This document shows positions 1-8,220 of a DNA stretch of 64,000 nt, piece by piece. The notes beneath the pieces were generated by a model. That model was given only the letters and a program-made list of their open reading frames with translations. It ran no database searches and was not told the DNA's origin. The DNA comes from Tumebacillus_A lipolyticus (GTDB taxonomy: Bacteria > Bacillota > Bacilli > Tumebacillales > Tumebacillaceae): assembly GCF_042682745.1 (NCBI RefSeq), contig NZ_JBHUIO010000008.1, forward strand, positions 1-64,000, given 5' to 3'. How positions within the stretch are numbered: the stretch's first letter is position 1; every line of letters begins with the position of its first letter. The translations under genes were made by a program, and so were the position numbers.

Positions 1-80
1 TCAATAAAAGTTTGTATCTTGACTCGCATCTCTCTTCATAACACTCGTTTAGTTTTCAAGGATCAATGCGAAGATGAAAC
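1..80 (-). other. probable rRNA operon leader/spacer
   Basis: Read on the minus strand this stretch contains CCTTGAAAACTAAACGAG, which resembles the conserved spacer or leader seen just before 16S or 23S rRNA genes in Bacilli. No tRNA or protein gene is visible. I infer that an rRNA operon follows beyond the left edge, with the two tRNA genes at 81-252 lying upstream of it. The rRNA itself is not in the window. Confidence 0.45.
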
Positions 81-156
81 TGGTGAGCCATGAAGGACTC
101 GAACCTTCGACCCACTGATTAAAAGTCAGTTGCTCTACCAACTGAGCTAATGGCTC
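81..156 (-). tRNA. tRNA-Lys (TTT)
   Basis: A 76-nt cloverleaf with acceptor stem GAGCCAT/ATGGCTC, encoded CCA, and anticodon loop CTTTTAA (anticodon TTT). It is identical to the tRNA-Lys at 20887-20962. Confidence 0.97.
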
Positions 157-160
157 ATCA

Positions 161-252
161 TGGCGGAGGAAGAGGGATTCGAACCCCCGAGACAGTTTCC
201 CGCCTACTTGATTTCGAGTCAAGCTCCTTCGACCAAACTCGGACATTCCTCC
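161..252 (-). tRNA. tRNA-Ser (CGA)
   Basis: A 92-nt class II tRNA with acceptor GGAGGAA/TTCCTCC, a long variable arm, anticodon loop CTCGAAA (anticodon CGA) and encoded CCA. It lies 4 nt upstream of tRNA-Lys and is identical to the copy at 20967-21058. Confidence 0.97.
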
Positions 253-310
253 ACAATTCAAGTGATGAAGTTTTCATCTCGTCCGCCGCACTCTCGCAGC
301 GACAGGTGTT

Positions 311-338
311 ATCATACCATACCGCTCAAAAATATCAA
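311..338 (-). promoter_or_regulatory. sigma-A promoter of the tRNA-Ser/Lys unit
   Basis: On the minus strand a TTGATA -35 (333-338) and TATGAT -10 (311-316) are separated by 16 nt and lie about 60 nt upstream of tRNA-Ser. They would drive tRNA-Ser, tRNA-Lys and the presumed rRNA operon. Confidence 0.6.
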
Positions 339-500
339 AATCAAAAATGCAACAAAATCATACATTACTAGTCATTATCCTGCCCATCCTTCCTCATTCT
401 TCGCCGCTAGGCATCTGCCCGTTTTTCGCAAAATCCGCACCAGCACAAGGTGTGGACACATATCCATAAGTGACTACAGCACAAAGGAGCGTGTCGAAGC

Positions 501-860
501 ATGGCAAATCAATACCGTGTCGCGCCAGATGTCGAACTGATTCCGTATTACGAATATGATCCCTCAATCCACAACATCGAATACAGGTACATCCCGCAGG
601 GAGCGACCCCGCTCTACAGCGATCCGAATTCCTACTCGTACATCAACACACAATACAGCACACTCGCCGCTGAGGAAGAGGATGAGCAACCTGAATATCG
701 TCAATACCCCTACTACGGTTATTACGGCCGTCCGCGCAGACGCCGCCGCAGACGTCCTTTTATCTACGGCCCGGTTCCCGTCCCGCTTCCCTTTCCGGCA
801 CCGCTTCCCTTTCCAGCACCGATCTACCCACCCTACTATGGACCCTATCCCTTTCTGTAG
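501..860 (+). CDS. small Tyr/Pro/Arg-rich spore coat-like protein
   Basis: A 119-aa protein with ATG start and a good AAAGGAG ribosome site 11 nt upstream. No enzyme domain is visible. Residues 1-60 are rich in Tyr, Asn and Ser. A short acidic stretch follows (57-62), then YPYYGYYG (69-76), a run of seven Arg (79-85), and a Pro/Phe-rich tail (91-119) with the repeated unit LPFPAP. Tyr-rich, low-complexity basic proteins of this size are common in spore coats, where Tyr can be cross-linked. That role is inferred from composition and from the spore-forming background. It is monocistronic, converging on ileS. I do not recognise a named family. Confidence 0.75.
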   Translation: MANQYRVAPDVELIPYYEYDPSIHNIEYRYIPQGATPLYSDPNSYSYINTQYSTLAAEEEDEQPEYRQYPYYGYYGRPRRRRRRRPFIYGPVPVPLPFPAPLPFPAPIYPPYYGPYPFL

Positions 861-910
861 CAGAAAAAAATCCCCTTCTCGCAACGAATTGCGACGAAGG
901 GGATTTCGTT
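861..910. terminator. rho-independent terminator shared by ileS and the coat-like gene
   Basis: The stem AATCCCCTT / AAGGGGATT encloses an inner TCGCAA/TTGCGA stem. On the minus strand it is followed by seven T, so it terminates ileS strongly. On the plus strand the T-tract is weaker. Confidence 0.85.
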
Positions 911-923
911 CTATCTATAGAGA

Positions 924-3698
924 TTAGCCGAGAAAATGAATCACGTTCTCCGCGCACACCGGGCAGAGCGTCGGATGTTCTTCATTTTGTCCGATCTGAG
1001 TCGTCACGATGCGGCAGCGCTCACACGTTTCACCCTCTGCTGGACGAACGCGGATCGACAAGCCCGCATATGCGGTTGCGTCTTCCGGCACGACAGCGCC
1101 CGGCTCTGCTACTGTCACCTGCGAAACGCCGAGCACCTCCTCCAGACGAGGGGTGTTCTTCAACACTCGCAACGCGTTCTCATCCGGATAGAGATCGACC
1201 GCAGCGGTCAGCCCCTTGCCGATCACCTTCTCCTTGCGCGCCACTTCCAGTGCTTTTAACACTTCATCGCGCACCTTCAGGATCGCATCCCACTTTTTCT
1301 CCAGCGCATCGTCGATCTCATACTGATCCACATTTTCCCACTGGGTCAACTGCACGCTTTCCTCAGTCGTGCCAGGTACGAAAGGCCATACCTCATCTGC
1401 CGTATACGACAGGATGGGAGCGACCAGCTGGGTCAAACCGACGAGGATTTCATACATGGCCGTCTGTCCAGAGCGGCGCTCAAGCGCGTCTGGAGCCACC
1501 GTGTACATGCGATCTTTCGAAACATCAAAGTAGAAGGCGGACATATCGACCGTGCAGAAGTTGTTCACTTCTTGGTACACGATATGAAAATCAAAGTCAC
1601 GATACCCTTTTACGATGCGCTTGCGAACTTGTTCAAACTTATTCAGTGCAAAGCGGTCGATCTCCAACAACTGCTCTTTTGGAACAGCATGTTGTTTCGG
1701 GTCAAACCCATTCAAGTTTCCGAGCAGATAGCGGAACGTGTTGCGGATCTTCCGATACACTTCTGCCACCTGTTTCAAGATTGCATCCGAAACGCGGAAG
1801 TCGGAGCGGTAGTCAACAGATGCCACCCAGAGTCTCAGGATGTCTGCACCGACCTGTTCCATCACTTTGAGCGGGTCGATAACATTGCCGAGCGACTTCG
1901 ACATTTTGCGCCCTTCACCGTCCAACATGAAGCCATGAGACACAACCATCTTATAGGGAGCTTGGCCGCGAACTGCGACTGCGGTCGACAGCGAAGAGTT
2001 AAACCAACCGCGATACTGGTCAGACCCCTCCAGATACAGATCGGCCGGCCACTGCAACTCCTTGCGCGCGTTTACGACCGCCATGTGCGAAGAGCCAGAG
2101 TCGAACCAAACATCCATCGTATCGGTCTCTTTGCGGAACGATTTGCCGCCACAGGAACAGGTCAGACCTTCTGGTACCAGCTGATCTGCTTCTCGCTCAA
2201 ACCAAACTTGAGAGCTGTGCTCCGCGAACAGATTGGCAACCTTATCGACCGTCTCATCGTTGATGATCTCCGTTCCGCAGTCGTTGCAGTAGAAGATCGG
2301 AATCGGCACGCCCCACATGCGCTGGCGAGAGATGCACCAATCTCCGCGATCTGCGACCATGTTGTGCAGGCGAACTTCGCCCCACTCCGGGCTCCACGTG
2401 ACCTGTTTGATCTGCTCAAGCAGTTGATCGCGGAATTTGTCGATCGAGCCGAACCACTGCTCGGTCGCGCGGAAGAACACCGGATTCTTACAGCGCCAAC
2501 AGTGCGGATAGCTGTGGTCAATATCTGCATGAGCGAAAAGATGACCGCTCGCTTGCAAGTCTTCGATGATCTGCTTGTTCGCCTTCGTATAGAACTGCCC
2601 TTCGTACGGACCTGCATCCTTGGTAAATTTACCTTGTGCGTTGACCGGTGCGAGCACTGGCAGTTCATACTGCAGCCCCACCATGTAGTCGTCCATCCCG
2701 TGGCCTGGCGCTGTGTGAACACAGCCTGTGCCGGAGTCGAGCGTGACATGTTCGCCGACGATCACCAAAGACTCGCGATCGAGGAACGGGTGTTGTGCAA
2801 CCACTCGCTCCAGATCCTTGCCGAGATAGGATGCGATCACCACAGGTTCGCCTTCCACTCCGGCAGCTTTCAGAACCGCTTCGGCCAGCTCTTTTGCCAC
2901 CAGCAATTGCTCACCGTTCACATCGAGCAGGCTGTACTCATAATCGGCACCGAGCGCGATCGCCATGTTGGCGGGCAGCGTCCACGGCGTCGTCGTCCAA
3001 ATGACGATGAACGAGCCTTCTGGCAACACGCCTTTGCCATCTTTCACCGCAAACTTCACATAGATCGACGGCGACTTCTTATCCGCATATTCGACTTCCG
3101 CTTCTGCCAGCGCCGTCTCACAAGATGCGCACCAATGCACCGGCTTCAAGCCTTTGTAGATGTACCCGCGCTTCGCCATCTCGCCAAACACGCGGATCTG
3201 GTGGGCTTCATACTCTGGAAGCAAGGTGATGTACGGATTCTCCCAATCGCCGCGCACGCCGAGACGCTTAAACTGCCCTTTCTGACGCTCGACAAAATCG
3301 AGCGCATAGTTTTTGCACATCTCGCGGAAGTCGGTCACCGGCACTTCATGGCGGTTGATGCCCTTGTTCTTGATGATCGCATGCTCGATCGGCATGCCAT
3401 GCGTATCCCAGCCCGGAACGTACGGCGCATCAAAACCTTCCATCGTCTTCGATTTGACGATCATATCCTTCAGAATCTTGTTCAGCGCATGTCCGGTGTG
3501 AACATCCCCGTTCGCATAGGGAGGTCCGTCATGCAAGATGAACTTCGGCTTGCCCTGCTGCATCTCCTGAACTTTCGCATACAGGTCCATCTCTTCCCAT
3601 TTCTGTTGCATCAACGGTTCGCGCTGCGGCAGATTGCCGCGCATCGGAAACTCGGTCTCTGGCAGATTGAGCGTTTTGCTATAGTCTGGCTTCTCCAT
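924..3698 (-). CDS. ileS: isoleucyl-tRNA synthetase
   Basis: A 924-aa class I aminoacyl-tRNA synthetase that charges tRNA-Ile. The HIGH-type motif is seen as HTGH in PPYANGDVHTGH near the N-terminus and the KMSKS loop as GRKMSKSLGN near residue 600. The C-terminus carries a zinc-binding CERC...CPVC pair, typical of bacterial-type IleS. The start at 3698 was chosen because GGAGGG lies 8 nt upstream; a longer reading frame to 3749 would run into the T-box terminator. Expression is controlled by the T-box at 3727-4005. The matching tRNA-Ile(GAT) is encoded at 20313-20389. Length is normal for the family. Confidence 0.97.
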   Translation of the reverse strand: MEKPDYSKTLNLPETEFPMRGNLPQREPLMQQKWEEMDLYAKVQEMQQGKPKFILHDGPPYANGDVHTGHALNKILKDMIVKSKTMEGFDAPYVPGWDTHGMPIEHAIIKNKGINRHEVPVTDFREMCKNYALDFVERQKGQFKRLGVRGDWENPYITLLPEYEAHQIRVFGEMAKRGYIYKGLKPVHWCASCETALAEAEVEYADKKSPSIYVKFAVKDGKGVLPEGSFIVIWTTTPWTLPANMAIALGADYEYSLLDVNGEQLLVAKELAEAVLKAAGVEGEPVVIASYLGKDLERVVAQHPFLDRESLVIVGEHVTLDSGTGCVHTAPGHGMDDYMVGLQYELPVLAPVNAQGKFTKDAGPYEGQFYTKANKQIIEDLQASGHLFAHADIDHSYPHCWRCKNPVFFRATEQWFGSIDKFRDQLLEQIKQVTWSPEWGEVRLHNMVADRGDWCISRQRMWGVPIPIFYCNDCGTEIINDETVDKVANLFAEHSSQVWFEREADQLVPEGLTCSCGGKSFRKETDTMDVWFDSGSSHMAVVNARKELQWPADLYLEGSDQYRGWFNSSLSTAVAVRGQAPYKMVVSHGFMLDGEGRKMSKSLGNVIDPLKVMEQVGADILRLWVASVDYRSDFRVSDAILKQVAEVYRKIRNTFRYLLGNLNGFDPKQHAVPKEQLLEIDRFALNKFEQVRKRIVKGYRDFDFHIVYQEVNNFCTVDMSAFYFDVSKDRMYTVAPDALERRSGQTAMYEILVGLTQLVAPILSYTADEVWPFVPGTTEESVQLTQWENVDQYEIDDALEKKWDAILKVRDEVLKALEVARKEKVIGKGLTAAVDLYPDENALRVLKNTPRLEEVLGVSQVTVAEPGAVVPEDATAYAGLSIRVRPAEGETCERCRIVTTQIGQNEEHPTLCPVCAENVIHFLG

Positions 3699-3726
3699 CG
3701 TTTTCCCTCCAATGTAGTCTTGACAA

Positions 3727-4005
3727 TCAAAAAAGTCCCTCATCCCCAAAACAGGGACGAGAGACTTCTAAGTATCTTCCGTGGTACCACCCTAGTTGTC
3801 ACGACAAAAAAGCCATGACCACTCTGTTGCCCAGTAACGAGGGCAAGGCGGTGTTGCTTACTGACCTGTCGGAAGCATTCGCTTGCAATAAGGCGTTCGG
3901 CACACAACTCACGGGTGATTTTCCCTCGCTTCCCCTTTCCCGGCTCACACCAAACCCGGTTCGCTGTAAAGGACTTCACGAGGTACTCTTCCCGATCAAC
4001 GTCAA
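3727..4005 (-). promoter_or_regulatory. T-box riboswitch (Ile) upstream of ileS
   Basis: The minus strand carries the T-box core AGGGTGGTACCACGG (3779-3793) and, just downstream, a terminator helix with CTCGTCCC / GGGATGAG arms and a TTTTTT run (about 3727-3770). A Stem I-like start with GGGAAGAGTACC lies at about 3981-3995. An ATC triplet at 3917-3919, in the context AAAATCACCC, is a good candidate specifier codon for Ile. Uncharged tRNA-Ile would stabilise the antiterminator and allow ileS transcription. Confidence 0.92.
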
Positions 4006-4068
4006 GGATATGATAATTTTTCAGTCATTATATGACACTAGATCTAGCATTGTCAAACAAAAGCAAGC

Positions 4069-4569
4069 CTATACTTCCAGTTTGTCTTCTCCGACGCGAA
4101 TCGTCTTACTGTCCAAAATCTCATCCCATTGCTCGCTGTCGATCAGCTCCAATTGAACTTGGATCAGCGAACGGAAGCGCGCGCGGAACACGGCCGCCTG
4201 CTTCTTCAGCTCATCGAGTTCCATCGTCGCACGGCGCGACTTCGCCAGCGCTTCGTTGAGGATGCGATCGGCGTTCTTCTCCGCTTCTTTGACGATCAAC
4301 TGCGATTCCTTGCGGGCGTTCGATTTTACTTCTTCTGCCGTCTCCTGCGCCACGATGATCGACTTCGACAAGCTGTCCTCGATGTTGTGAAAATGGGAGA
4401 GGCGCTCTTCCATCGTCGCCAACTTCTCTTCCAAGTCACGGTTCTCGCGAATCAAACCTTCATAGTCCTTGATGACACGGTCAAGAAACTCATTGACTTC
4501 ATCTTCATCATACCCGCGGAATGCACGGCCAAATTCCTTGTTATGAATATCAAGCGGAGTCAAAGGCAT
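4069..4569 (-). CDS. divIVA: DivIVA, polar coiled-coil scaffold
   Basis: A 166-aa protein. The N-terminal MPLTPLDIHNKEFGRAFRGY is the conserved membrane-curvature-binding segment of DivIVA, followed by DEDEVNEFLDRVIKDYE and long heptad coiled coils (about 30-130). In B. subtilis it marks poles and septa, placing MinCD and, during sporulation, the chromosome. The ATG at 4569 has AGGAGGTCC upstream. It lies between ylmH and the ileS T-box, the usual order. Slightly acidic C-terminus; nothing odd. Confidence 0.95.
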   Translation of the reverse strand: MPLTPLDIHNKEFGRAFRGYDEDEVNEFLDRVIKDYEGLIRENRDLEEKLATMEERLSHFHNIEDSLSKSIIVAQETAEEVKSNARKESQLIVKEAEKNADRILNEALAKSRRATMELDELKKQAAVFRARFRSLIQVQLELIDSEQWDEILDSKTIRVGEDKLEV

Positions 4570-4675
4570 GCTGTTCGGGACCTCCTGTACTTTCAAATAA
4601 GTCAAAAAAAGAGCCAAAATTCGCCATAGTTCTTCAAAAATAGTTCGACGGGAAATAAGGAACTCCTGCCACAAC

Positions 4676-5458
4676 TCAAAGGTATTTGCCGATTTTTAAT
4701 ATCGTCCTACCCTTTCGCGACTGGCCGATGATCGCCAAAACTTTTGCGCGCCCATGACCGCGCAAAGACATGACATCCCCTTCCTCCACCGCCGTCGCCG
4801 GACTGTCGATCACCTGCCAGTTCAGCTGCAGCTTGCCGCTTTTGATCGGGTCGACCACCTTGCTGCGCGACAGGCCGAACGCTTCGCCAGCAACCGCATC
4901 CACGCGCAGCGACATCACGGTGAACTCCTTCTCCTGATACTCCACCTGCGGCGCGACAAACTGCTCACCCTGAATCTCCTGCACCTGAACGGCAGATCGC
5001 CCGACCTGTGACAGCGAGAGGCGGATATAGTCGGCGATCTCCTTCGTCGTCACCAGATCGCACCCCTGATCATGCACAGCGAGATCCCCCAGCTTGCTGC
5101 GCTTCAGGCCGAGGCCGACCAACGCGCCCAGATAATCCCCATGCTTCAGCTTCCCGTGGTCGCCGATCGTTGAAAACCGCAAAAAAGACAGCTCAAACTC
5201 ATCCGTCTCCGGCACCCAATAGGAAGGGACGAGCAATGCGCGTTGCCGTTCTGCCAGCTCATGCCCGCCAGATCGGAATAGCGACACTTCGGATGCGGTA
5301 TGGGCGATCGCCTCGACGATCTTCAGTTGCCTCGGATCGAGAAAATCGGTCAAAACGGGCGCTTGCCGTTGATCGACCCGCGCCACTAAGTCGATCGTGC
5401 GGTCGACAAACGGCCGCTCCTGCGGCCGATAATGCATCATCACATCTTGTCGATTCAT
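4676..5458 (-). CDS. ylmH: YlmH, S4-domain RNA-binding protein
   Basis: A 260-aa protein of the YlmH family. The N-terminal two thirds resemble the YlmH catalytic-like region (RPQERPFVDRTIDLV, SYWVPETDEFELSFLRF). The last ~75 residues form an S4 RNA-binding domain (MSLRVDAVAGEAFGLSRSK...GKLQLNWQ...GDVMSLRGHGRAKV). YlmH has been linked to ribosome-associated rescue of stalled peptidyl-tRNA in Bacilli (family knowledge). The start at 5458 has only a weak GGGG site; an internal ATG at residue 7 is possible. It is co-transcribed with ylmG and sepF. Confidence 0.9.
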   Translation of the reverse strand: MNRQDVMMHYRPQERPFVDRTIDLVARVDQRQAPVLTDFLDPRQLKIVEAIAHTASEVSLFRSGGHELAERQRALLVPSYWVPETDEFELSFLRFSTIGDHGKLKHGDYLGALVGLGLKRSKLGDLAVHDQGCDLVTTKEIADYIRLSLSQVGRSAVQVQEIQGEQFVAPQVEYQEKEFTVMSLRVDAVAGEAFGLSRSKVVDPIKSGKLQLNWQVIDSPATAVEEGDVMSLRGHGRAKVLAIIGQSRKGRTILKIGKYL

Positions 5459-5471
5459 GCAAATAACCCCG

Positions 5472-5753
5472 TTATAGGAACAGCCATTTCAAGACGATCG
5501 CCACGCCCTCAATGACAAACGACCAGGCGAAGATCGCGATGATCGGCGAAAAGTCCATATACCCGCCACCCAGAGGCAGCGGCGGAATGAACCGGCGAAA
5601 GATCCCCAAATATGGCTCTGTGATCCTGTACAGCACACGGCCAAACGATGTGCGCTCCACATCTGGTACCCAAGACATTAAGACGCGGGCGATCAGCACA
5701 TATGTATAAAACTTCATCGCCAGCAACACATAACTGATGATTTGATAAACCAT
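5472..5753 (-). CDS. ylmG: YlmG/YggT family membrane protein
   Basis: A 93-aa protein with two hydrophobic helices (about 3-22 and 68-90) flanking the conserved YRITEPYLGIFRRFIPP loop of the YggT family. It is linked to division and to SepF localisation in Gram-positives. GAGGTGACC precedes the ATG and overlaps the end of sepF, so translation may be coupled. Molecular function remains unclear in the family. Confidence 0.92.
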   Translation of the reverse strand: MVYQIISYVLLAMKFYTYVLIARVLMSWVPDVERTSFGRVLYRITEPYLGIFRRFIPPLPLGGGYMDFSPIIAIFAWSFVIEGVAIVLKWLFL

Positions 5754-5757
5754 TCGG

Positions 5758-6216
5758 TCACCTCGATTGGAATTTATTATGAGTCGGCTGCTCTTGCTGC
5801 TGTTCCGAAATCAGATCCGAAATCGTGCCCTGAATGTCCACGTTTTCTGGTGCGCACAAGAAGATGTTGTAGCCTAGCTTCTGCATTGTCCCATTTAAAG
5901 CATACGTACAACCGCTGATAAAATCCACAATTCGCTTTGCCGTCTCATGCGATGTTTTGTGCAGATTGACGACGACCGGTCGGCGGTTGCGCAGATGGTC
6001 GGCGATCGCCTGCGCATCATCATATTTTTCAGGCTCGGCCAGATAGACCCGAACCTGCTTCTGCGTGTGCAAAGAAACGACCGTGCCCTGACGCTTCAAA
6101 GGCACGACTCCATCAGACTGCGCTTGATGCGCCTGCTCTTCATGCTCCTCTTCTCGATTCTCCTGCCGCGGCTCTTCATCGACCAAGCCGAGAAATGACA
6201 ATACTTTTGAAAACAT
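5758..6216 (-). CDS. sepF: SepF, FtsZ-binding division protein
   Basis: A 152-aa cytoplasmic membrane-associated protein that bundles FtsZ and tethers it to the membrane. The N-terminal MFSKVLSFLGLVDEE is the amphipathic membrane helix. A charged linker (15-50) is followed by the SepF fold with DAQAIADHLRNRRPVVVNL, ETAKRIVDFISG and GYNIFLCAPENV. GGAGGTGGGGGAC lies before the ATG. It is located between yggS and ylmG as in B. subtilis. Confidence 0.96.
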   Translation of the reverse strand: MFSKVLSFLGLVDEEPRQENREEEHEEQAHQAQSDGVVPLKRQGTVVSLHTQKQVRVYLAEPEKYDDAQAIADHLRNRRPVVVNLHKTSHETAKRIVDFISGCTYALNGTMQKLGYNIFLCAPENVDIQGTISDLISEQQQEQPTHNKFQSR

Positions 6217-6231
6217 CGTCCCCCACCTCCG

Positions 6232-6918
6232 CTATGGTTTGACCAGCGCGCTGCCGATGCGAACGATGGTCGCCCCCTCTTCGACAGCCACTTCATAATC
6301 TCCTGACATCCCCATCGAAAGCTCTTTCGCCGTCGGCGGCAAAATGCCTCGCGTGAGCAGATCATCGCGAAGTTCGCGCAGCTGACGAAACACAGAGCGC
6401 ACCGCTTCCCCATCGGAAGCGATCGGAGCCATCGTCATCAGACCTCGCACTTCGATCCCGAGCATCTCGCGAGCAACCAGCAGGAAGTCCGCAAGCTCCG
6501 CAGGAGAAAATCCGCCCTTCGATTCCTCACCCGACACGTTGACCTGGATCAGACATGGAACTGTGAGACCGGCAGCCAACGCCCGCTTGTCGATCTCCTG
6601 TGCGAGCGAAGGGCGGTCGAGCGAATGGATCATGAAAAAGCGCCCGAGCACCTCTTTGACCTTGTTGGTCTGCAGCTGCCCGATAAAATGCCAGCGCACC
6701 CCAGCAGTTTCCGGAATCGCTTCCAGTTTCGGAGCGGCGACCTGTATCCGATTTTCACCGAGGTCATACTGTCCTGCCTCGATCAAACTTTTTGTTTCCT
6801 CTACGCCGACATACTTCGTGACCGCCACGACCGTCACCTCTTGCGGATCACGGCCGACGCGAGCACATGCCTGCGCAATGCGTTCTTTCAGTTCAGCAAG
6901 CCGCTGTTGATACACCAT
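6232..6918 (-). CDS. yggS: YggS/YlmE, pyridoxal-phosphate homeostasis protein
   Basis: A 228-aa PLP-binding protein with a single TIM-barrel-like domain. It has no known enzymatic turnover but controls free PLP. The Schiff-base Lys is in VTVVAVTKYV near residue 38. VRWHFIGQLQTNK and ELSMGMSGDYEVAVEEG with GSALV near the C-terminus are family hallmarks. The start at 6918 is chosen for AGGAGGAGATC. The longer frame extends into ylmD coding sequence. Confidence 0.95.
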   Translation of the reverse strand: MVYQQRLAELKERIAQACARVGRDPQEVTVVAVTKYVGVEETKSLIEAGQYDLGENRIQVAAPKLEAIPETAGVRWHFIGQLQTNKVKEVLGRFFMIHSLDRPSLAQEIDKRALAAGLTVPCLIQVNVSGEESKGGFSPAELADFLLVAREMLGIEVRGLMTMAPIASDGEAVRSVFRQLRELRDDLLTRGILPPTAKELSMGMSGDYEVAVEEGATIVRIGSALVKP

Positions 6919-6967
6919 GATCTCCTCCTGACGCGTCGCGTACGATACACAATAGGTATATATACGC

Positions 6968-7720
6968 TCAGCAACCCTCGTTCTCCTGCAACAGCGCGAT
7001 AACTCCCGCATGTCTTCCCGTCTTTCCGCACTCTTTTCGATGGGAGAAATAAGTATCGACCTGACAGCTCGTACAGCGATCTTCCCGCACGATGTGATCG
7101 AACTGCACGCCCGCTTCGAGCAGCGCGAGCGCATTCGCCTTCCAGAGATCGAATTGCCACCGCCCGTTCTCATTCGGAGTCAACAGCTCGTCTGCAAGGT
7201 CGCCAAAGGAGGCGCGCACTCTTTGCTCCACCGGTTCGTCCACCTCATAGCAACAAGGTCCGATCGACGGCCCGATCTTCGCGATGATCTGAGCGGGATC
7301 AGAGCCGTACTCCGCCTGCATCGCCTGAACCGTCTTCGCCGCAACCTTGGCGACCGTCCCTTGCCACCCGGCATGCGCAACGCCGACCGCCCCTCGCTTT
7401 TCATCGGCGAACAGAATCGGCACACAGTCTGCCGCATAGGTGCTCAGCGCAAGATTCGGAACGTCTGTGATCAGCGCATCTGTCGCCGGCAGCATGTCTT
7501 TTTGCTCGCGAGCCCCTCGACCGCGATGCTCCGCTCTGACGACGGTGACAGTCGCGCCATGCACCTGGTCGCCCGCGACCCAATCATCGAGCGGAACTCC
7601 GATCCGCTCTGCGATCTGCGCGCGGTTCTCGATCACGCGCAACGGATCATCTCCGACATGCAGACCAAGATTTCCGCCCTGTCGAGTGGTAAATGAAGCG
7701 ACGATTCGCTTATTGCTCAC
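6968..7720 (-). CDS. ylmD: YlmD/YfiH family multicopper polyphenol oxidase-like / purine nucleoside phosphorylase
   Basis: A protein of about 250 aa of the laccase-domain (YfiH) family. Family studies support purine nucleoside phosphorylase or adenosine deaminase activity using zinc. Visible metal-site residues include HVGDD near the N-terminus, YAADCVPILFAD and GVAHAGWQG in the middle, and GPSIGPCCYEVDEPV. A GTG at 7720 is proposed as start because AAAGGGTGA sits 8 nt upstream. An ATG at 7789 would fall inside the ylmC terminator and lacks a ribosome site. It precedes yggS with a gap of about 50 nt. Confidence 0.88.
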   Translation of the reverse strand: MSNKRIVASFTTRQGGNLGLHVGDDPLRVIENRAQIAERIGVPLDDWVAGDQVHGATVTVVRAEHRGRGAREQKDMLPATDALITDVPNLALSTYAADCVPILFADEKRGAVGVAHAGWQGTVAKVAAKTVQAMQAEYGSDPAQIIAKIGPSIGPCCYEVDEPVEQRVRASFGDLADELLTPNENGRWQFDLWKANALALLEAGVQFDHIVREDRCTSCQVDTYFSHRKECGKTGRHAGVIALLQENEGC

Positions 7721-7765
7721 AGCTCTCACCCTTTCGTCGTATCCACCAAATCGTACCACAACCGC

Positions 7766-7819
7766 TTTCAAAAACGAAAGGGACTCCATTCTTATCGCGC
7801 AAACAAGAATGAAATCCCT
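7766..7819 (-). terminator. terminator after ylmC
   Basis: On the minus strand, AGGGATTTCATTCTT pairs with AAGAATGGAGTCCCT (two G-U pairs, loop of about 11 nt), followed by TTTCGTTTTT. It separates ylmC from ylmD-yggS-sepF. Confidence 0.75.
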
Positions 7820-7824
7820 CTTCG

Positions 7825-8109
7825 TCAGTATCCGCCAGAACTTGAGCCTGAGCTTGGCGGCACATAGTTCGGCTCGGAGCGAAGGTCGACCAAAATCACA
7901 TCGGCGCCGATCTTGATGATCGAGCTCCACGGGATCACATGATCTTGTGAATTGCCGAACATCCCCAAGAATCGTCCGCCCACCGGCACGATGATCGCTC
8001 GAATCATCCCGTTTTCCATGTCGATGTCAAGGTCGCAGACCTGGCCGAGCCGCTTCCCGTCCGAGATACTCACCACATCTTTGGCTTGCAGTTCGGAAAT
8101 CTTCATCAT
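7825..8109 (-). CDS. ylmC: YlmC/YmxH, PRC-barrel sporulation protein
   Basis: A 94-aa PRC-barrel protein (KISELQAKDVVSISDGKRLG...DLDIDMENGMIRAIIVP) of the YlmC/YmxH family found in endospore formers and usually placed next to sigG, as here. It ends in a Ser/Gly-rich tail (PPSSGSSSGGY). Two Met codons open the frame; the second (8106) fits equally well. Function is not established; genomic context suggests a role in sporulation. Confidence 0.9.
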   Translation of the reverse strand: MMKISELQAKDVVSISDGKRLGQVCDLDIDMENGMIRAIIVPVGGRFLGMFGNSQDHVIPWSSIIKIGADVILVDLRSEPNYVPPSSGSSSGGY

Positions 8110-8220
8110 CTAGGCATTCGCTCCCCACTTGCGGTTTGGCCTACTTATATATATGTCTGGCACACAAAATATGGGCAAAATAAAAGTCGCGCTCTGCCGG
8201 CGCGACTTCGTGCGATCTAT

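Larger units (their letters stand above)
81..255. repeat. 175-bp direct repeat, copy 1 (tRNA-Ser/tRNA-Lys unit)
   Basis: This segment is base-for-base the same as 20887-21061, including the 4-nt spacer between the two tRNA genes and 3 nt beyond tRNA-Ser. The flanks differ on both sides, so the duplicated unit is the tRNA pair itself. Confidence 0.95.

Noticed and set aside
1572..3818. 748-aa open frame on the plus strand
   Set aside because: It is antisense to ileS and the T-box and has no ribosome site; long antisense frames are expected in GC-rich coding DNA.
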